A stretch of DNA of 64,000 nt from Longispora fulva (GTDB lineage: Bacteria; Actinomycetota; Actinomycetes; Mycobacteriales; Micromonosporaceae). The notes below the pieces were generated by a model. That model had not been told where the DNA came from. It did no database searches and was given only the letters and a program-made list of their open reading frames with translations. Where the stretch lies: positions 2,294,001 to 2,358,000 of the forward strand of contig NZ_JADOUF010000001.1 in NCBI RefSeq assembly GCF_015751905.1. Reading direction: 5' to 3'. This document shows, in pieces, positions 16,438-25,295 of this stretch. Position numbers and translations under genes: made by a program. Each line of letters starts with the position of its first letter. The stretch's first letter is position 1.

Positions 16438-16776
16438 TCAGGTCGGGTTGATGGCGCTGCCGGTGCCGTAGCTGATCGCGTTGGCCGTGCGGACGGCGTC
16501 GTCCTGGCCCTGCGAGTACGCGCCGAGCGCCTGGTGGAAGTTGTCGACGAGCGCCCGGTTGTTGCCGGCGGACACGCTGGACCAGTCCGACTGCCGCTCG
16601 ACACCCCGGTCCCGGGCCGCGCCCAGCACCTGGCCGGCCAGGCCGCCCTCGATGGTGGTCTGGTTGCGCTGGTCGTGACCGTGGCTGGCGTCGTTCTGCT
16701 CCTGCTGCGCGCTGTCGGTGGAGTTGATCATCTGTTGGACCGCGCCGAAGTCGAGATCCGCTTTCCCGGAAGACAT
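16438..16776 (-). CDS. WXG100-like secreted protein (WSS variant)
   Basis: ATG at 16776 gives 112 residues. The product is helical (ADLDFGAVQQMINSTDSAQQEQ ... NNRALVDNFHQALGAYSQGQDDAVRTANA) with DWSSV at the expected turn, so the glycine of WxG is absent. It is first of the two-gene WXG100 operon, 12 bp from the next, and divergent from eccC (125-bp gap to GTG 16902). It is probably the partner of the 16123-16425 product. Neither has a classical signal peptide. Confidence 0.75.
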   Translation of the reverse strand: MSSGKADLDFGAVQQMINSTDSAQQEQNDASHGHDQRNQTTIEGGLAGQVLGAARDRGVERQSDWSSVSAGNNRALVDNFHQALGAYSQGQDDAVRTANAISYGTGSAINPT

Positions 16777-16901
16777 GCACCCTCCTCATTTCCTCGGTGA
16801 TCGCGGTACGGACGCTAATCCGCCCGAACCGCTGTTCCCGCCGCACGGCACGTTCCTGCCATCGCACCGCGCCGGGGTCTTGGATCGCGAATGATCGCCG
16901 T

Positions 16902-19900
16902 GTGGCGACAATCCTGGTGAAACGGCCGACCCGCGCGCCGGCCCCGGAGCTGCCCTCCGGCGAGCTGATCCTGCAGCCGCCGCCGGAGATCCCGGCTCCG
17001 GCGGCCCGACAGTGGGCCCAGATCCTCATGGTGCTGCCGATGCTGGCCATCATGGGCTCCACGGTGCTGCTGTATTCCGGCTCGATCGCCGGGCAGATCC
17101 GGTTCATCGTGTACGGGCTGATGGGCGTCGGCATGCTCGGCATGATCGTGATGGGTTTCCTGCAGAGCGCCGGCCCGAGCAGGCGCGAGATGGGGCTGGC
17201 CCGGCGCGGGTACCTGCGCCATCTCAGCCAGCACCGGCTGCGGCTGCGGCGGGCGGTGCGCCAGCAGCGGGCGGCCATGGAGTACCTGCACCCGGAGCCG
17301 GGTGCGCTCTGGTCGGTCGCGGCCGGGCCTCGGCTGTGGGAGCGCCGCAAGGACGACCCCGACTTCGGCGCGGTCCGGCTCGGCCGGGGCGCGCAGAGCC
17401 CGATGATCACCCTGGTGCCCCCGGACACCGTGCCCCTCGAGGACCTCGAACCGCTGTCGGCGCTGGCGTTGCGCCGGTTTCTCACCACGCACAGCACGGT
17501 CCCCCGGCTGCCGATCGCGATCGCTGTCAACGGATTCAGCCGGATCCAGCTGCGCGGCGACCGGGCGGCGGTGCTCGGCACGGTCCGCGCGATGCTCGCC
17601 CAGCTCGGCGTGTGGCAGTCCCCGGACGACCTGCGGATCGCGGTGTGCGCCGGCCGGGACCGGCGGTCGGACTGGGACTGGGTCAAGTGGTTGCCGCACG
17701 CGCTGCACCCGGAACGCACCGACGCGCTCGGCCCGGTCCGGCTGGTCGCGCCGACCGTGCCGGCGCTGGAGGCGATGCTCGCCGAGGAGCTGGCCAACCG
17801 GCCCCGGTTCGACCCGGAGGTGGCCGTCCGGCTGCCCGGACCGCACCTGGTGGTGGTGCTGGACGGCGGATCGGTCACCGGCTCCGATCACCTGATGACC
17901 GGCGGCGGGGTCGAGGGGGTGACCATCGTGGCCCTGGGCGGCCCGCCGCCGCGCGGCGCGGACCGCACGGTGGTGGCCCTGCGGGTCGAAGCCGACGGCA
18001 CCCTGGTCAGTGAGACCGGCGACGGTGACGTGCCGCTCGGCACGGCCGACGCGCTGGGGCCGGTGGCGGCCGAGGGCCTGGCCCGCCAGCTCGCGCCGCT
18101 GCGGCTGACCGCCGGGGCGCGCGGCGACGCCCCGCTCAGCGCCGAACTCGGGTTGGCGGAGCTGCTGGAGCTCGGCGATCCGTACGCCTTCGACCCGGCT
18201 GACACCTGGGTGACCCGACCCAACCGGGACCGGTTGCGGGTCCGGTTCGGGATCCAGGCCGACGGGGTGCCGATCGAGCTGGACCTCAAGGAGTCCGCCC
18301 AGGACGGGATGGGCCCGCACGGGCTGCTGATCGGGGCCACTGGCTCCGGCAAGTCCGAACTGCTGCGCACCCTGGTACTGGCCCTGGCCGTCACCCACCC
18401 GCCGAACTCGCTGAACTTCGCGCTGGTCGACTTCAAGGGCGGCGCCACGTTCGCCCGGCTGGACGCGCTGCCGCACACCAGCGCGGTGATCACCAATCTG
18501 CGCGAGGAGATCCACCTGGTCGACCGGATGACCGACGCGATCAACGGGGAGCTGGTCCGCCGCCAGGAGCTGCTCCGCGCGGCCGGGAACTACTCCTCGC
18601 TGCGCGACTACGAGAAGGCGCGGGCCGCGGGCGCCGAGCTGCCCGAGGTGCCGACCCTGCTGGTGATCTGCGACGAGTTCTCCGAACTGCTCACCGCCAA
18701 GCCCGACTTCATCGACATGTTCGTCCAGATCGGCCGGGTGGGCCGGTCGCTCGGGGTGCATCTGCTGCTGGCCTCCCAGCGGCTCGACGAGGGCCGGCTG
18801 CGCGGGCTGGAGGCGCACCTGTCGTACCGGATCGGGCTGCGGACGTTCTCGGAGATGGACAGCCGGGCCGTGCTGGGGGTGGTGGACGCGTTCCAGCTGC
18901 CGCGTTCCCCCGGGCACGGTTTCCTCAAGGTCGGCACGGAGCCGATGGACCGGTTCCGTTCGGCCTACGTGTCCGGGGTGCACCAGCGCGACCCCGGTGC
19001 CCGCAGGGGCGCGCGGACCGGGCCGGTGCTCGGGCTGCGCGAGTACACCGTGGACCATGTCGCTCCGGAACCCGACAGCACCGGGTTGACCGAGCCCGAG
19101 CCCGACCCGGTGCCGGGTGAGGCCCTGCTCGACGTGCTGGTCGACCGGCTGCAGGGCCGGGGCGCGCCCGCCCACCACGTCTGGCTGCCGCCCCTGAAAA
19201 GGCCGCCCACGGTCGACGCGCTGCTGCCGGCGCTCTCCGAGGACCCGGTGCGCGGACTGTCCGCCGGGGCCGGCGACCTGCGCCCGGTGATCGGCCTGGT
19301 GGACCGGCCGTTCGAGCAGCGCCGTGATCCGCTGGAGCTGGACCTGTCCGGCGCGGCCGGGCACGTGCTGGTGATCGGCGCGCCGCAGACCGGCAAGAGC
19401 ACCGCGCTGCGCACCCTGGTCACCAGCCTGGCGCTCACCCACACCCCGCGCGAGGTGCAGTTCTACTGCCTCGACTTCGGCGGGGGCACGTTCGCGGCGC
19501 TGGCCGGCCTGCCGCACGTCGCCGGTGTCGCCGGCCGGCTGGACGTGGGCGCGGTCCGGCGCACGGTCGCCGAGGTGGCCACGGTGCTCACCCAGCGGGA
19601 ACGGATGTTCGCGGCGCGGCGGATCGACGGCATCGCCACGTACCGGCGGCTGCGGGCCGAGGGCGCGTTGGGCGACGAGCGGCACGGGGACGTGTTCCTG
19701 GTCGTGGACGGCTGGGCGACGCTACGCGCCGAGTTCGACGACCTGGAGGCTGCGGTCGGTGACATCGCTGCCCGGGGACTGGCGTACGGGGTGCACGTGG
19801 TGGCGAGCTGCGCCAAGGCGTTCGACCTGCGGATGAACGTGCGGGACCTGTTCGCCAGCAAACTCGAGCTGCGGATCGGCGACCCGATCGACTCGGTGAT

Positions 19901-20852
19901 CGACCGGCGGGCCGCCGCGGCGGTGCCCGCCGACAGCCCCGGGCGGGGCCTGGCGATGTCCGGGCACCAGATGCTGGTCGCGCTGCCCCGCATCGACGGC
20001 TCGGACGAGACCGACGACCTGGCCGCCGGCACGGGTGCCCTGGTCGAGGCGGTCAGCCGGGCCTGGCCCGGGGCCCCGGCTCCACGGGTGCGGCTGCTGC
20101 CCGGCACGTACCCCTATCCGGATCTGCCGGCCGTCGACCAGGTCACCGGCGAGGACGCGGGGCTCGCGGTCGGCATCCACGAGCACGACCTGTCCCCGGT
20201 CCGGCTGGACTTCGGCACCGACCCGCACTTCTTCCTGCTGGCCGACACCCAGGCCGGTAAGACCTCGTTCCTGCGGCTGCTGGCCCGGCGGATCTGCCAG
20301 GCGTACTCGCCGGAGCAGGCCCGGATCGTGCTGGTCGACCACCGCCGGGGCCTGCTGGGCGAGATCGACGACCGCCACCTGCTCGGCTACGGCACCAACG
20401 ACGAGCACAGCCGCGGCCTGCTGGCGGAGGTGGCCGGCGAGCTCGCCCGCCGGCTGCCCGGGCCCGACATCACCCCGGAGCAGCTGCGCACCCGGTCCTG
20501 GTGGCGCGGCCCGGAAATCTTCGTCCTGGTCGACGACTACGACATGGTCGCCACCCACAAGGAGCATCCGCTGATGCCGCTGTTGCCGCTCGCGGCGCAG
20601 GGCCTGGACATCGGCCTGCACGTGGTGCTCGCCCGCCGGACCGGCGGCGCGGGCCGGGGCCTGTTCGAACCGTTCCTGGCAAGGCTGCGGGAGGTCGGCT
20701 CGCCCGGCCTGATGATGTCCGGCGACCGGGACGAGGGCCCGCTGCTCGGCGGGATGCGCGCCCAGGTGCTGCCGCCCGGACGGGGCTGGCTGGTCAATCG
20801 GCGGGGCACGAAGAGTCTGGTCCAACTCGGCTGGCTGCCGCCGAGTCACTGA
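16902..20852 (+). CDS. eccC: type VII secretion ATPase EccC (single-chain EccCa-EccCb)
   Basis: Start at GTG 16902, because the protein then begins with the family pattern VKRPTRAPAPELPSGEL; an ATG at 16891 is in another frame and stops at once. The 1316-residue protein has two membrane helices (about 38-60 and 66-86), a DUF domain, then three FtsK/SpoIIIE ATPase modules. P-loops are GATGSGKSE (about 478), GAPQTGKST (about 826) and ADTQAGKTS (about 1114), with Walker B strands LLVICDEFSEL, VFLVVDGWATL and IFVLVDDYDMV. The first domain, which drives export, keeps the catalytic-type DE. In several systems EccC is split into two genes; here it is one. Substrate-like genes follow directly. Confidence 0.97.
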   Translation: MATILVKRPTRAPAPELPSGELILQPPPEIPAPAARQWAQILMVLPMLAIMGSTVLLYSGSIAGQIRFIVYGLMGVGMLGMIVMGFLQSAGPSRREMGLARRGYLRHLSQHRLRLRRAVRQQRAAMEYLHPEPGALWSVAAGPRLWERRKDDPDFGAVRLGRGAQSPMITLVPPDTVPLEDLEPLSALALRRFLTTHSTVPRLPIAIAVNGFSRIQLRGDRAAVLGTVRAMLAQLGVWQSPDDLRIAVCAGRDRRSDWDWVKWLPHALHPERTDALGPVRLVAPTVPALEAMLAEELANRPRFDPEVAVRLPGPHLVVVLDGGSVTGSDHLMTGGGVEGVTIVALGGPPPRGADRTVVALRVEADGTLVSETGDGDVPLGTADALGPVAAEGLARQLAPLRLTAGARGDAPLSAELGLAELLELGDPYAFDPADTWVTRPNRDRLRVRFGIQADGVPIELDLKESAQDGMGPHGLLIGATGSGKSELLRTLVLALAVTHPPNSLNFALVDFKGGATFARLDALPHTSAVITNLREEIHLVDRMTDAINGELVRRQELLRAAGNYSSLRDYEKARAAGAELPEVPTLLVICDEFSELLTAKPDFIDMFVQIGRVGRSLGVHLLLASQRLDEGRLRGLEAHLSYRIGLRTFSEMDSRAVLGVVDAFQLPRSPGHGFLKVGTEPMDRFRSAYVSGVHQRDPGARRGARTGPVLGLREYTVDHVAPEPDSTGLTEPEPDPVPGEALLDVLVDRLQGRGAPAHHVWLPPLKRPPTVDALLPALSEDPVRGLSAGAGDLRPVIGLVDRPFEQRRDPLELDLSGAAGHVLVIGAPQTGKSTALRTLVTSLALTHTPREVQFYCLDFGGGTFAALAGLPHVAGVAGRLDVGAVRRTVAEVATVLTQRERMFAARRIDGIATYRRLRAEGALGDERHGDVFLVVDGWATLRAEFDDLEAAVGDIAARGLAYGVHVVASCAKAFDLRMNVRDLFASKLELRIGDPIDSVIDRRAAAAVPADSPGRGLAMSGHQMLVALPRIDGSDETDDLAAGTGALVEAVSRAWPGAPAPRVRLLPGTYPYPDLPAVDQVTGEDAGLAVGIHEHDLSPVRLDFGTDPHFFLLADTQAGKTSFLRLLARRICQAYSPEQARIVLVDHRRGLLGEIDDRHLLGYGTNDEHSRGLLAEVAGELARRLPGPDITPEQLRTRSWWRGPEIFVLVDDYDMVATHKEHPLMPLLPLAAQGLDIGLHVVLARRTGGAGRGLFEPFLARLREVGSPGLMMSGDRDEGPLLGGMRAQVLPPGRGWLVNRRGTKSLVQLGWLPPSH

Positions 20853-20869
20853 AACCCAAGGAGGGGCAG

Positions 20870-21295
20870 ATGCCCGCAACGGAGATCAACGGCAACCCGA
20901 CGGCGATGGCCGCCTTCTCCACCCAGCTCAAGGCGCCCGAGCTGCCGTCGTCACTCGCCCGGCTCGGCACCCCGCCGAACCTGGGCGGGCTGTTCGAGGG
21001 CATCGCGATGTCCCTGCTGGACAAGGCGTCGACCGCCCTGGTCGCCGCATACCTGACCAAGGTCACCGAGGAGATGGTCACCTACTCGGCGAAGGTGAAG
21101 GCTGCCTCCGCGTCCTACACCGCCGCCGACGTGACCAGCAGCCTGGAACTGGTCGCGGCGACCGCGAAGCTCGCCCAGCAGGGGGTGAGCCTGGTCAAGC
21201 AGCTCACGGCGGGTACCGGGACGTCATCCACCGGGCACGCCCACACCCCCACCCCCGGCGCGCACGCGCCGACCGATCCGCAGCACAGCGCCTGA
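20870..21295 (+). CDS. PE-like type VII secretion substrate
   Basis: ATG at 20870 follows AAGGAGGGGC; it is 17 bp after eccC. The 141-residue product is helical, with two long helices (SLLDKASTALVAAYLTKVTEEMV and VTSSLELVAATAKLAQQGVSL), and a YTAAD segment that matches the YxxxD/E export signal. The C-terminal 30 residues are a low-complexity Thr/His/Pro tail. It lies 12 bp from the PPE-like gene downstream, as in PE-PPE or EspA/EspC-type pairs. The family is not firmly assigned. Confidence 0.65.
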   Translation: MPATEINGNPTAMAAFSTQLKAPELPSSLARLGTPPNLGGLFEGIAMSLLDKASTALVAAYLTKVTEEMVTYSAKVKAASASYTAADVTSSLELVAATAKLAQQGVSLVKQLTAGTGTSSTGHAHTPTPGAHAPTDPQHSA

Positions 21296-21307
21296 GGAGT
21301 GCCGAAC

Positions 21308-22390
21308 ATGACTGTCGTGTACAACGCCTTCCCGATCGAGTCGCACCTGGCCATGGTCAACGCGCAGCTGGCCAGCGTCGCCGTCCTGCAGGACCAGGCG
21401 AAGATGTGGACCGACGTGCGGGCCTGGATCGAGTCGGCCCGCACCGAGCTGAACACCAGGATCGGTAACCTCGCCACGGAGTGGACGGACGAGGCCGGCC
21501 GGGAACTGGAGACCAAGACCCGGCGCACCCTCGCCGAGCTGAGCGGCTGGGGCGAGCGGATCGACTCCTCCCAGGTGGTGTCGAACCTGACCACCCTGGC
21601 CGGCGCGATCCCGGAGGCGGCGAGCACGGTGTCCGGGCTGTACCAGGCCTACGTCGCGGCGCTGTCCAATCCGTTCACCGCCCCGGCCGCGTTCGCGATC
21701 CAGCAGGCCTCCGGGGCGCGGATGACCGCGCTCGGCGCCCAGCTCGACGCCTCGATGCTCACGGTGTGCGCAGCGTCCGGGGTCGCCTCGCCGGCGGAAC
21801 TCGTGCCCGGTATCCAACTGCCCAGCGCGTCGGAGGCCACCAAGGCGGCCAAGGCCGCGACCGAGGCCCTGTCGGCCGTGGAGGGCCTGGTGTCCAGCCT
21901 CACCGGCGGTTCCGGCACGGGAGTGGGGAGCCTGCCGGGTGGCACGTTGCCGGACTGGTCGGCACCCGACTGGTCGTCGGGCGGGCCCGCACTCGCCGGG
22001 ATCGGTGGCGGTGTCGACCCGGCCGGCTTCGGCGGCGGGATGTCGTCGACGGGCGTTCCGGTCGGCGGGATAGGCCCGACGGGTGCCGCCCAGGCGCCGC
22101 CGGTCGCGTCGGGTGCCCTGAGCGGCGCGGCCGGGACAGGCGGGGCTGGCGGGGTGCTGTCGCCGATGATGCCGATGTCCGGCGGTCGGGGCTCGGGCGG
22201 AGTGCCCCGGGCGGGAGCGGCCGAGCGGCCGGCCGGGCGCACCGGCACCCGGCGCAAGCCGGCCAACGGGTCAGACGGGGTGCTGGCGGGGCTGCGGGGC
22301 CGGGCGGGGGCCTCCGATCCGGCCCAGTTCGCCCTGCCCCGGGACCGGTCGGGCGAGGTCCTCGACTCCGAGATCTGGGACGTGCACTGA
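21308..22390 (+). CDS. PPE/EspB-like type VII secretion substrate
   Basis: ATG at 21308 has GAGGAG 8 bases upstream; a GTG at 21299 overlaps this site and is less likely. The 360-residue product has a helical N-terminal 190 residues with WTDVRAWIESARTELNTRIG and EWTDEAGRELE, like the long helices of PPE/EspB proteins. Residues 200-310 are Gly/Pro/Ser-rich and disordered. A conserved-looking short C-terminal block, FALPRDRSGEVLDSEIWDVH, closes the protein. It forms an operon with eccC and the PE-like gene. Converges with eccB. Confidence 0.65.
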   Translation: MTVVYNAFPIESHLAMVNAQLASVAVLQDQAKMWTDVRAWIESARTELNTRIGNLATEWTDEAGRELETKTRRTLAELSGWGERIDSSQVVSNLTTLAGAIPEAASTVSGLYQAYVAALSNPFTAPAAFAIQQASGARMTALGAQLDASMLTVCAASGVASPAELVPGIQLPSASEATKAAKAATEALSAVEGLVSSLTGGSGTGVGSLPGGTLPDWSAPDWSSGGPALAGIGGGVDPAGFGGGMSSTGVPVGGIGPTGAAQAPPVASGALSGAAGTGGAGGVLSPMMPMSGGRGSGGVPRAGAAERPAGRTGTRRKPANGSDGVLAGLRGRAGASDPAQFALPRDRSGEVLDSEIWDVH

Positions 22391-22435
22391 ATCCACCCCG
22401 CGACACCGGTCACGGTGTCCGTCCGCAGTGGACCA

Positions 22436-22467
22436 CCGCGCCGGTCAGCTCCAGCTGGCCGGCGCGG
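22436..22467. terminator. bidirectional hairpin terminator
   Basis: Fifteen-base arms (one mismatch/wobble), 22436-22450 and 22453-22467, are separated by two bases between converging stops at 22390 and 22475. A smaller hairpin with GACACC/GGTGTC arms precedes it. Confidence 0.6.
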
Positions 22468-22474
22468 TCGCGTC

Positions 22475-23860
22475 CTACACGGGCCGGCCCGCGACCTGCG
22501 GATCCAGCCCAGGCCCCTCCGGCAACCGGGCCACCAACCCGGCGGGCAGCCGGACCGGCCGCACCCCGGCGTACCCCAGCATCCTCAGCACCTCCGGGGT
22601 GGCCAGCGGATAGCGCCGCCCCTGATCGGTGACCACGGTCAGCGTCCCCGCCGGCGCACCGGGCGCGGGCATCGCCTCGACCACCGCCGCCCAGCCCGGC
22701 GGGACGTACACCCGGTCGGCGAGCGGGGTCCCGGTGTCCGACCGCCGGGCGGTCGGCACCGAGGCCGGCAGTCCCGGGTCGAGCACCAGGCGCGGCGGCT
22801 CGTCCGCGCGGCGCACGGTCGCGCACACCGTGGCCTCCCGATCCCGGAGCCGGGCCATCGGCGGCCGGGCGGCCGGGGCGGCGTCGACAGTGGCCGGCAC
22901 GGGATCGAGTTGCCGTGCGGCGGCGACCGCCGACGGGGCCAGGGACACCGCGTCGCCGGCCGCGGCGCGCTGGATGTCGTACTGCAGATCCGTGATCGGC
23001 CGCAACGCGTCCTTCTCGGCCAGGTAGTACTGCTGGCCGGCGGTGGAGGTCCGCACCACCAGCAGCGCGCCGATCCGCAACTCCGGGCGGCCCGGCACCG
23101 CCTCGGACGGTCCACCGGCACCGGCCGGGGTGAGCGCGCCGATCGCGGCGCCCTCGGGCAGCACGTCCAGCCATGCCCGGCCGGCCCGGGCCCAGGACTC
23201 GGCCCCGAGGGCCAGCCCGGTGCCGACCGCCGGATAGTCGTTGATCCGGTGCCGGTGGCCGCGCCAGACCAGGTACCGGTCCCCTGTCGGCACCAGTTCG
23301 ACCAGCAGGCCCTGTTCGCCCAGGTCGGCGCCTCCCCGTGGTGGTTCGCCGACCAGGAGCACGGACTCCTCGACCCGGGCGCCGGACTGGTCGCTGGCCG
23401 GCACGGTGCACAGCGACCAGGCGCCGGTCAGCAGCCGTTTGCGGTCGGGCAACGCGTCCGGGGCGTCCGGGATGCCGACCCGGGGGCCGCGCGGCACGCC
23501 GACCAGGGAGTCGCGGGACACCCGCTCGGTGGGCCGGTGGTCACCGAGCAGCAGCAGGGCGGAGGCGTAGTTGGTGACCGGGTACAGCTTCTCGTTCAGG
23601 TACACGTACCGGGTGCCGGTCTCCTTCTCCACGATCACCGCCGGCTGCCGCCGCCAGGAGGTGTCTCCCCCTGCGACGATCAGGCCGTACACCCCGAAGA
23701 AGGCCAGCGCCACCAGTGCCACCGCGATCCCGGCGAACGCCGAGGTCTCTGCCCGGCGAAACGGTGGCCGCTCGGGGTCGGTGTCCCGGGTGACCAGCGC
23801 GGAGACGGTCCGCTGCACCAGGAACTGGTACGCCTGCAGTTGATCCCGTTTGGACGCCAT
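22475..23860 (-). CDS. eccB: type VII secretion protein EccB
   Basis: ATG at 23860, 461 residues. The N-terminus MASKRDQLQAYQFLVQRTVSALV is the diagnostic EccB start, followed by one membrane helix (about 43-63) and a large extracytoplasmic domain with alternating R1-R4-like repeats (PAVIVEKETGTRYVYLNEKLYPV; VLRMLGYAGVRPVRLP). EccB forms the periplasm-side part of the ESX core complex. A Cys pair (about 150 and 346) could form the conserved disulfide. It starts directly after the eccD stop codon with no gap, so the two are co-translated. Confidence 0.96.
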   Translation of the reverse strand: MASKRDQLQAYQFLVQRTVSALVTRDTDPERPPFRRAETSAFAGIAVALVALAFFGVYGLIVAGGDTSWRRQPAVIVEKETGTRYVYLNEKLYPVTNYASALLLLGDHRPTERVSRDSLVGVPRGPRVGIPDAPDALPDRKRLLTGAWSLCTVPASDQSGARVEESVLLVGEPPRGGADLGEQGLLVELVPTGDRYLVWRGHRHRINDYPAVGTGLALGAESWARAGRAWLDVLPEGAAIGALTPAGAGGPSEAVPGRPELRIGALLVVRTSTAGQQYYLAEKDALRPITDLQYDIQRAAAGDAVSLAPSAVAAARQLDPVPATVDAAPAARPPMARLRDREATVCATVRRADEPPRLVLDPGLPASVPTARRSDTGTPLADRVYVPPGWAAVVEAMPAPGAPAGTLTVVTDQGRRYPLATPEVLRMLGYAGVRPVRLPAGLVARLPEGPGLDPQVAGRPV

Positions 23861-25198
23861 CTATCCCCCCAGGCCGCGCATGTGGTCGTACAGGCCGAGC
23901 ACCCAGCACGCGACCGGCACCACCGCCACCATGATCAACATTTCCAGGTACTCCGCGATCCGCCCCGCGTACGGCCCCGCCGCCCGCACGCTGCGCACCA
24001 GGCCGGCCCCGACCGCGAGCGCCGCACCGGCCACCGCCACCGTTCCCGCGATCAGCGGCGCGCCCACCAGCACGAGGCTTCCGGCGCCGACCAGTCCGGC
24101 GGCCAGCACCGGTACCCGCTGCCGCACGACCGGGTACAGCCGTGCTCTGAGCCCGAACCCGGCCGCGAGCACCCCGACCAGCACCAGTTCCGCCGTCCCG
24201 CGGCTGCGGACCAGCAGCGCCGCGCAGCAGGCCGCGACCAGGGCCACGCCGCACAACATTCCGGTGAGCAGCGCGTCGGCGCGGGCCACGGCGGCGTGTA
24301 CCACCGCGAGGGGCGGCTGCGGCTCGTCGCGGACCAGGTCGGCGGCCGATCGCGGCAGTACCGGCATCGGCACCCGGCCGAGCCGCAACGCCAGCGGCGC
24401 GAACCCGCTGGACACCACGAGCGCCACGGCCCCGACCACGGCGGCGGCCCGGTGCCCGGCCACGGTGTCCGTCCCGGCCAACCAGCCGCCCAGCACCGTC
24501 AGTACCCCCACCGTCGCGGCCCCGCAGAACAGGGCCGGTGCCGCCGCGACGCCCACGTATCCGATCACGCCGGCCAGCAGCAGCGCCGCTCCGGCCAGCA
24601 GCAGGTGTCCCGCGCCGAACCGTGACTCGTCCCCCGCCAGCAGCAGTCCGCCGCCCGCGAAGGCCAGCGGCAGCGCCACCCCCGCGAGCACGGCACCGGT
24701 CCCGGCGTCGCCGAAGGCCCGGGAGGCCACCACCCCGGCCACCAGTGCGGCTCCGGCCACGCCGAGCGCCCACAGCGCGGGCGCGGTCCAGGGCGGCCCG
24801 GCGCGCAGGACCGCGAGCAGCCCGAGCAGCACCGCGCCCGCGCCGCAGGTCAGTCCCGCCGCCCGGGTGTGCCGGGGACCCCAGCCGCGCCCGGTGGCGC
24901 CGGTGGCGACGGCGTCGGCCAGATCGTCGTACTCCACCTCCGGCCAGTCCGTCCGCCGGGGCGTGAGGTGCAGGATCTCGCCGTCGCGGACCCGGTACCC
25001 GCCCAGGGTCCGTTCCGGGTCGAACGCGGTCCCGTCGGCGCGGCGGAGCAGCCAGCCGCCGTCGGCGGCGCCGGGCTCCCCGGTGTGGGCCAGCAACCCG
25101 GGCAGGATCTCCGCGACCGCCGCGTGCTCCGGGAGCGCCATGTCGACGCGGCGGCTCGGGGTGGCGACGGTCACCCGGATCAGGCCATAGCTCTGCAT
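23861..25198 (-). CDS. eccD: type VII secretion protein EccD
   Basis: ATG at 25198, 445 residues. Residues 1-90 form a ubiquitin-like cytoplasmic domain (YGLIRVTVATPSRRVDMALP, LLRRADGTAFDPERTLGGYRVRDGEIL). The remainder is eleven or so hydrophobic helices, with a short charged loop between helices (RVPMPVLPRSAADLVRDEPQP) that is typical of the family. EccD forms the membrane channel-like scaffold of the ESX complex. The C-terminus ends LYDHMRGLGG. It is divergent from the pseudokinase gene (97 bp between the starts). Confidence 0.96.
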   Translation of the reverse strand: MQSYGLIRVTVATPSRRVDMALPEHAAVAEILPGLLAHTGEPGAADGGWLLRRADGTAFDPERTLGGYRVRDGEILHLTPRRTDWPEVEYDDLADAVATGATGRGWGPRHTRAAGLTCGAGAVLLGLLAVLRAGPPWTAPALWALGVAGAALVAGVVASRAFGDAGTGAVLAGVALPLAFAGGGLLLAGDESRFGAGHLLLAGAALLLAGVIGYVGVAAAPALFCGAATVGVLTVLGGWLAGTDTVAGHRAAAVVGAVALVVSSGFAPLALRLGRVPMPVLPRSAADLVRDEPQPPLAVVHAAVARADALLTGMLCGVALVAACCAALLVRSRGTAELVLVGVLAAGFGLRARLYPVVRQRVPVLAAGLVGAGSLVLVGAPLIAGTVAVAGAALAVGAGLVRSVRAAGPYAGRIAEYLEMLIMVAVVPVACWVLGLYDHMRGLGG

Positions 25199-25295
25199 GC
25201 TGCCAGCCTCGGCGCGTCGGTCCCGTCGTGGGCGGCGGAGGCAGGAACCTGCCGCGCGGGCTCCGCGGCGGTAGCGGGTGCCCTACCCTGGGACG

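Noticed and set aside
16815-19685. 956-codon open frame on the minus strand
   Set aside because: It is antisense of eccC, rich in Arg/Gly/Pro/His without domains; long shadow frames are normal at this GC content.
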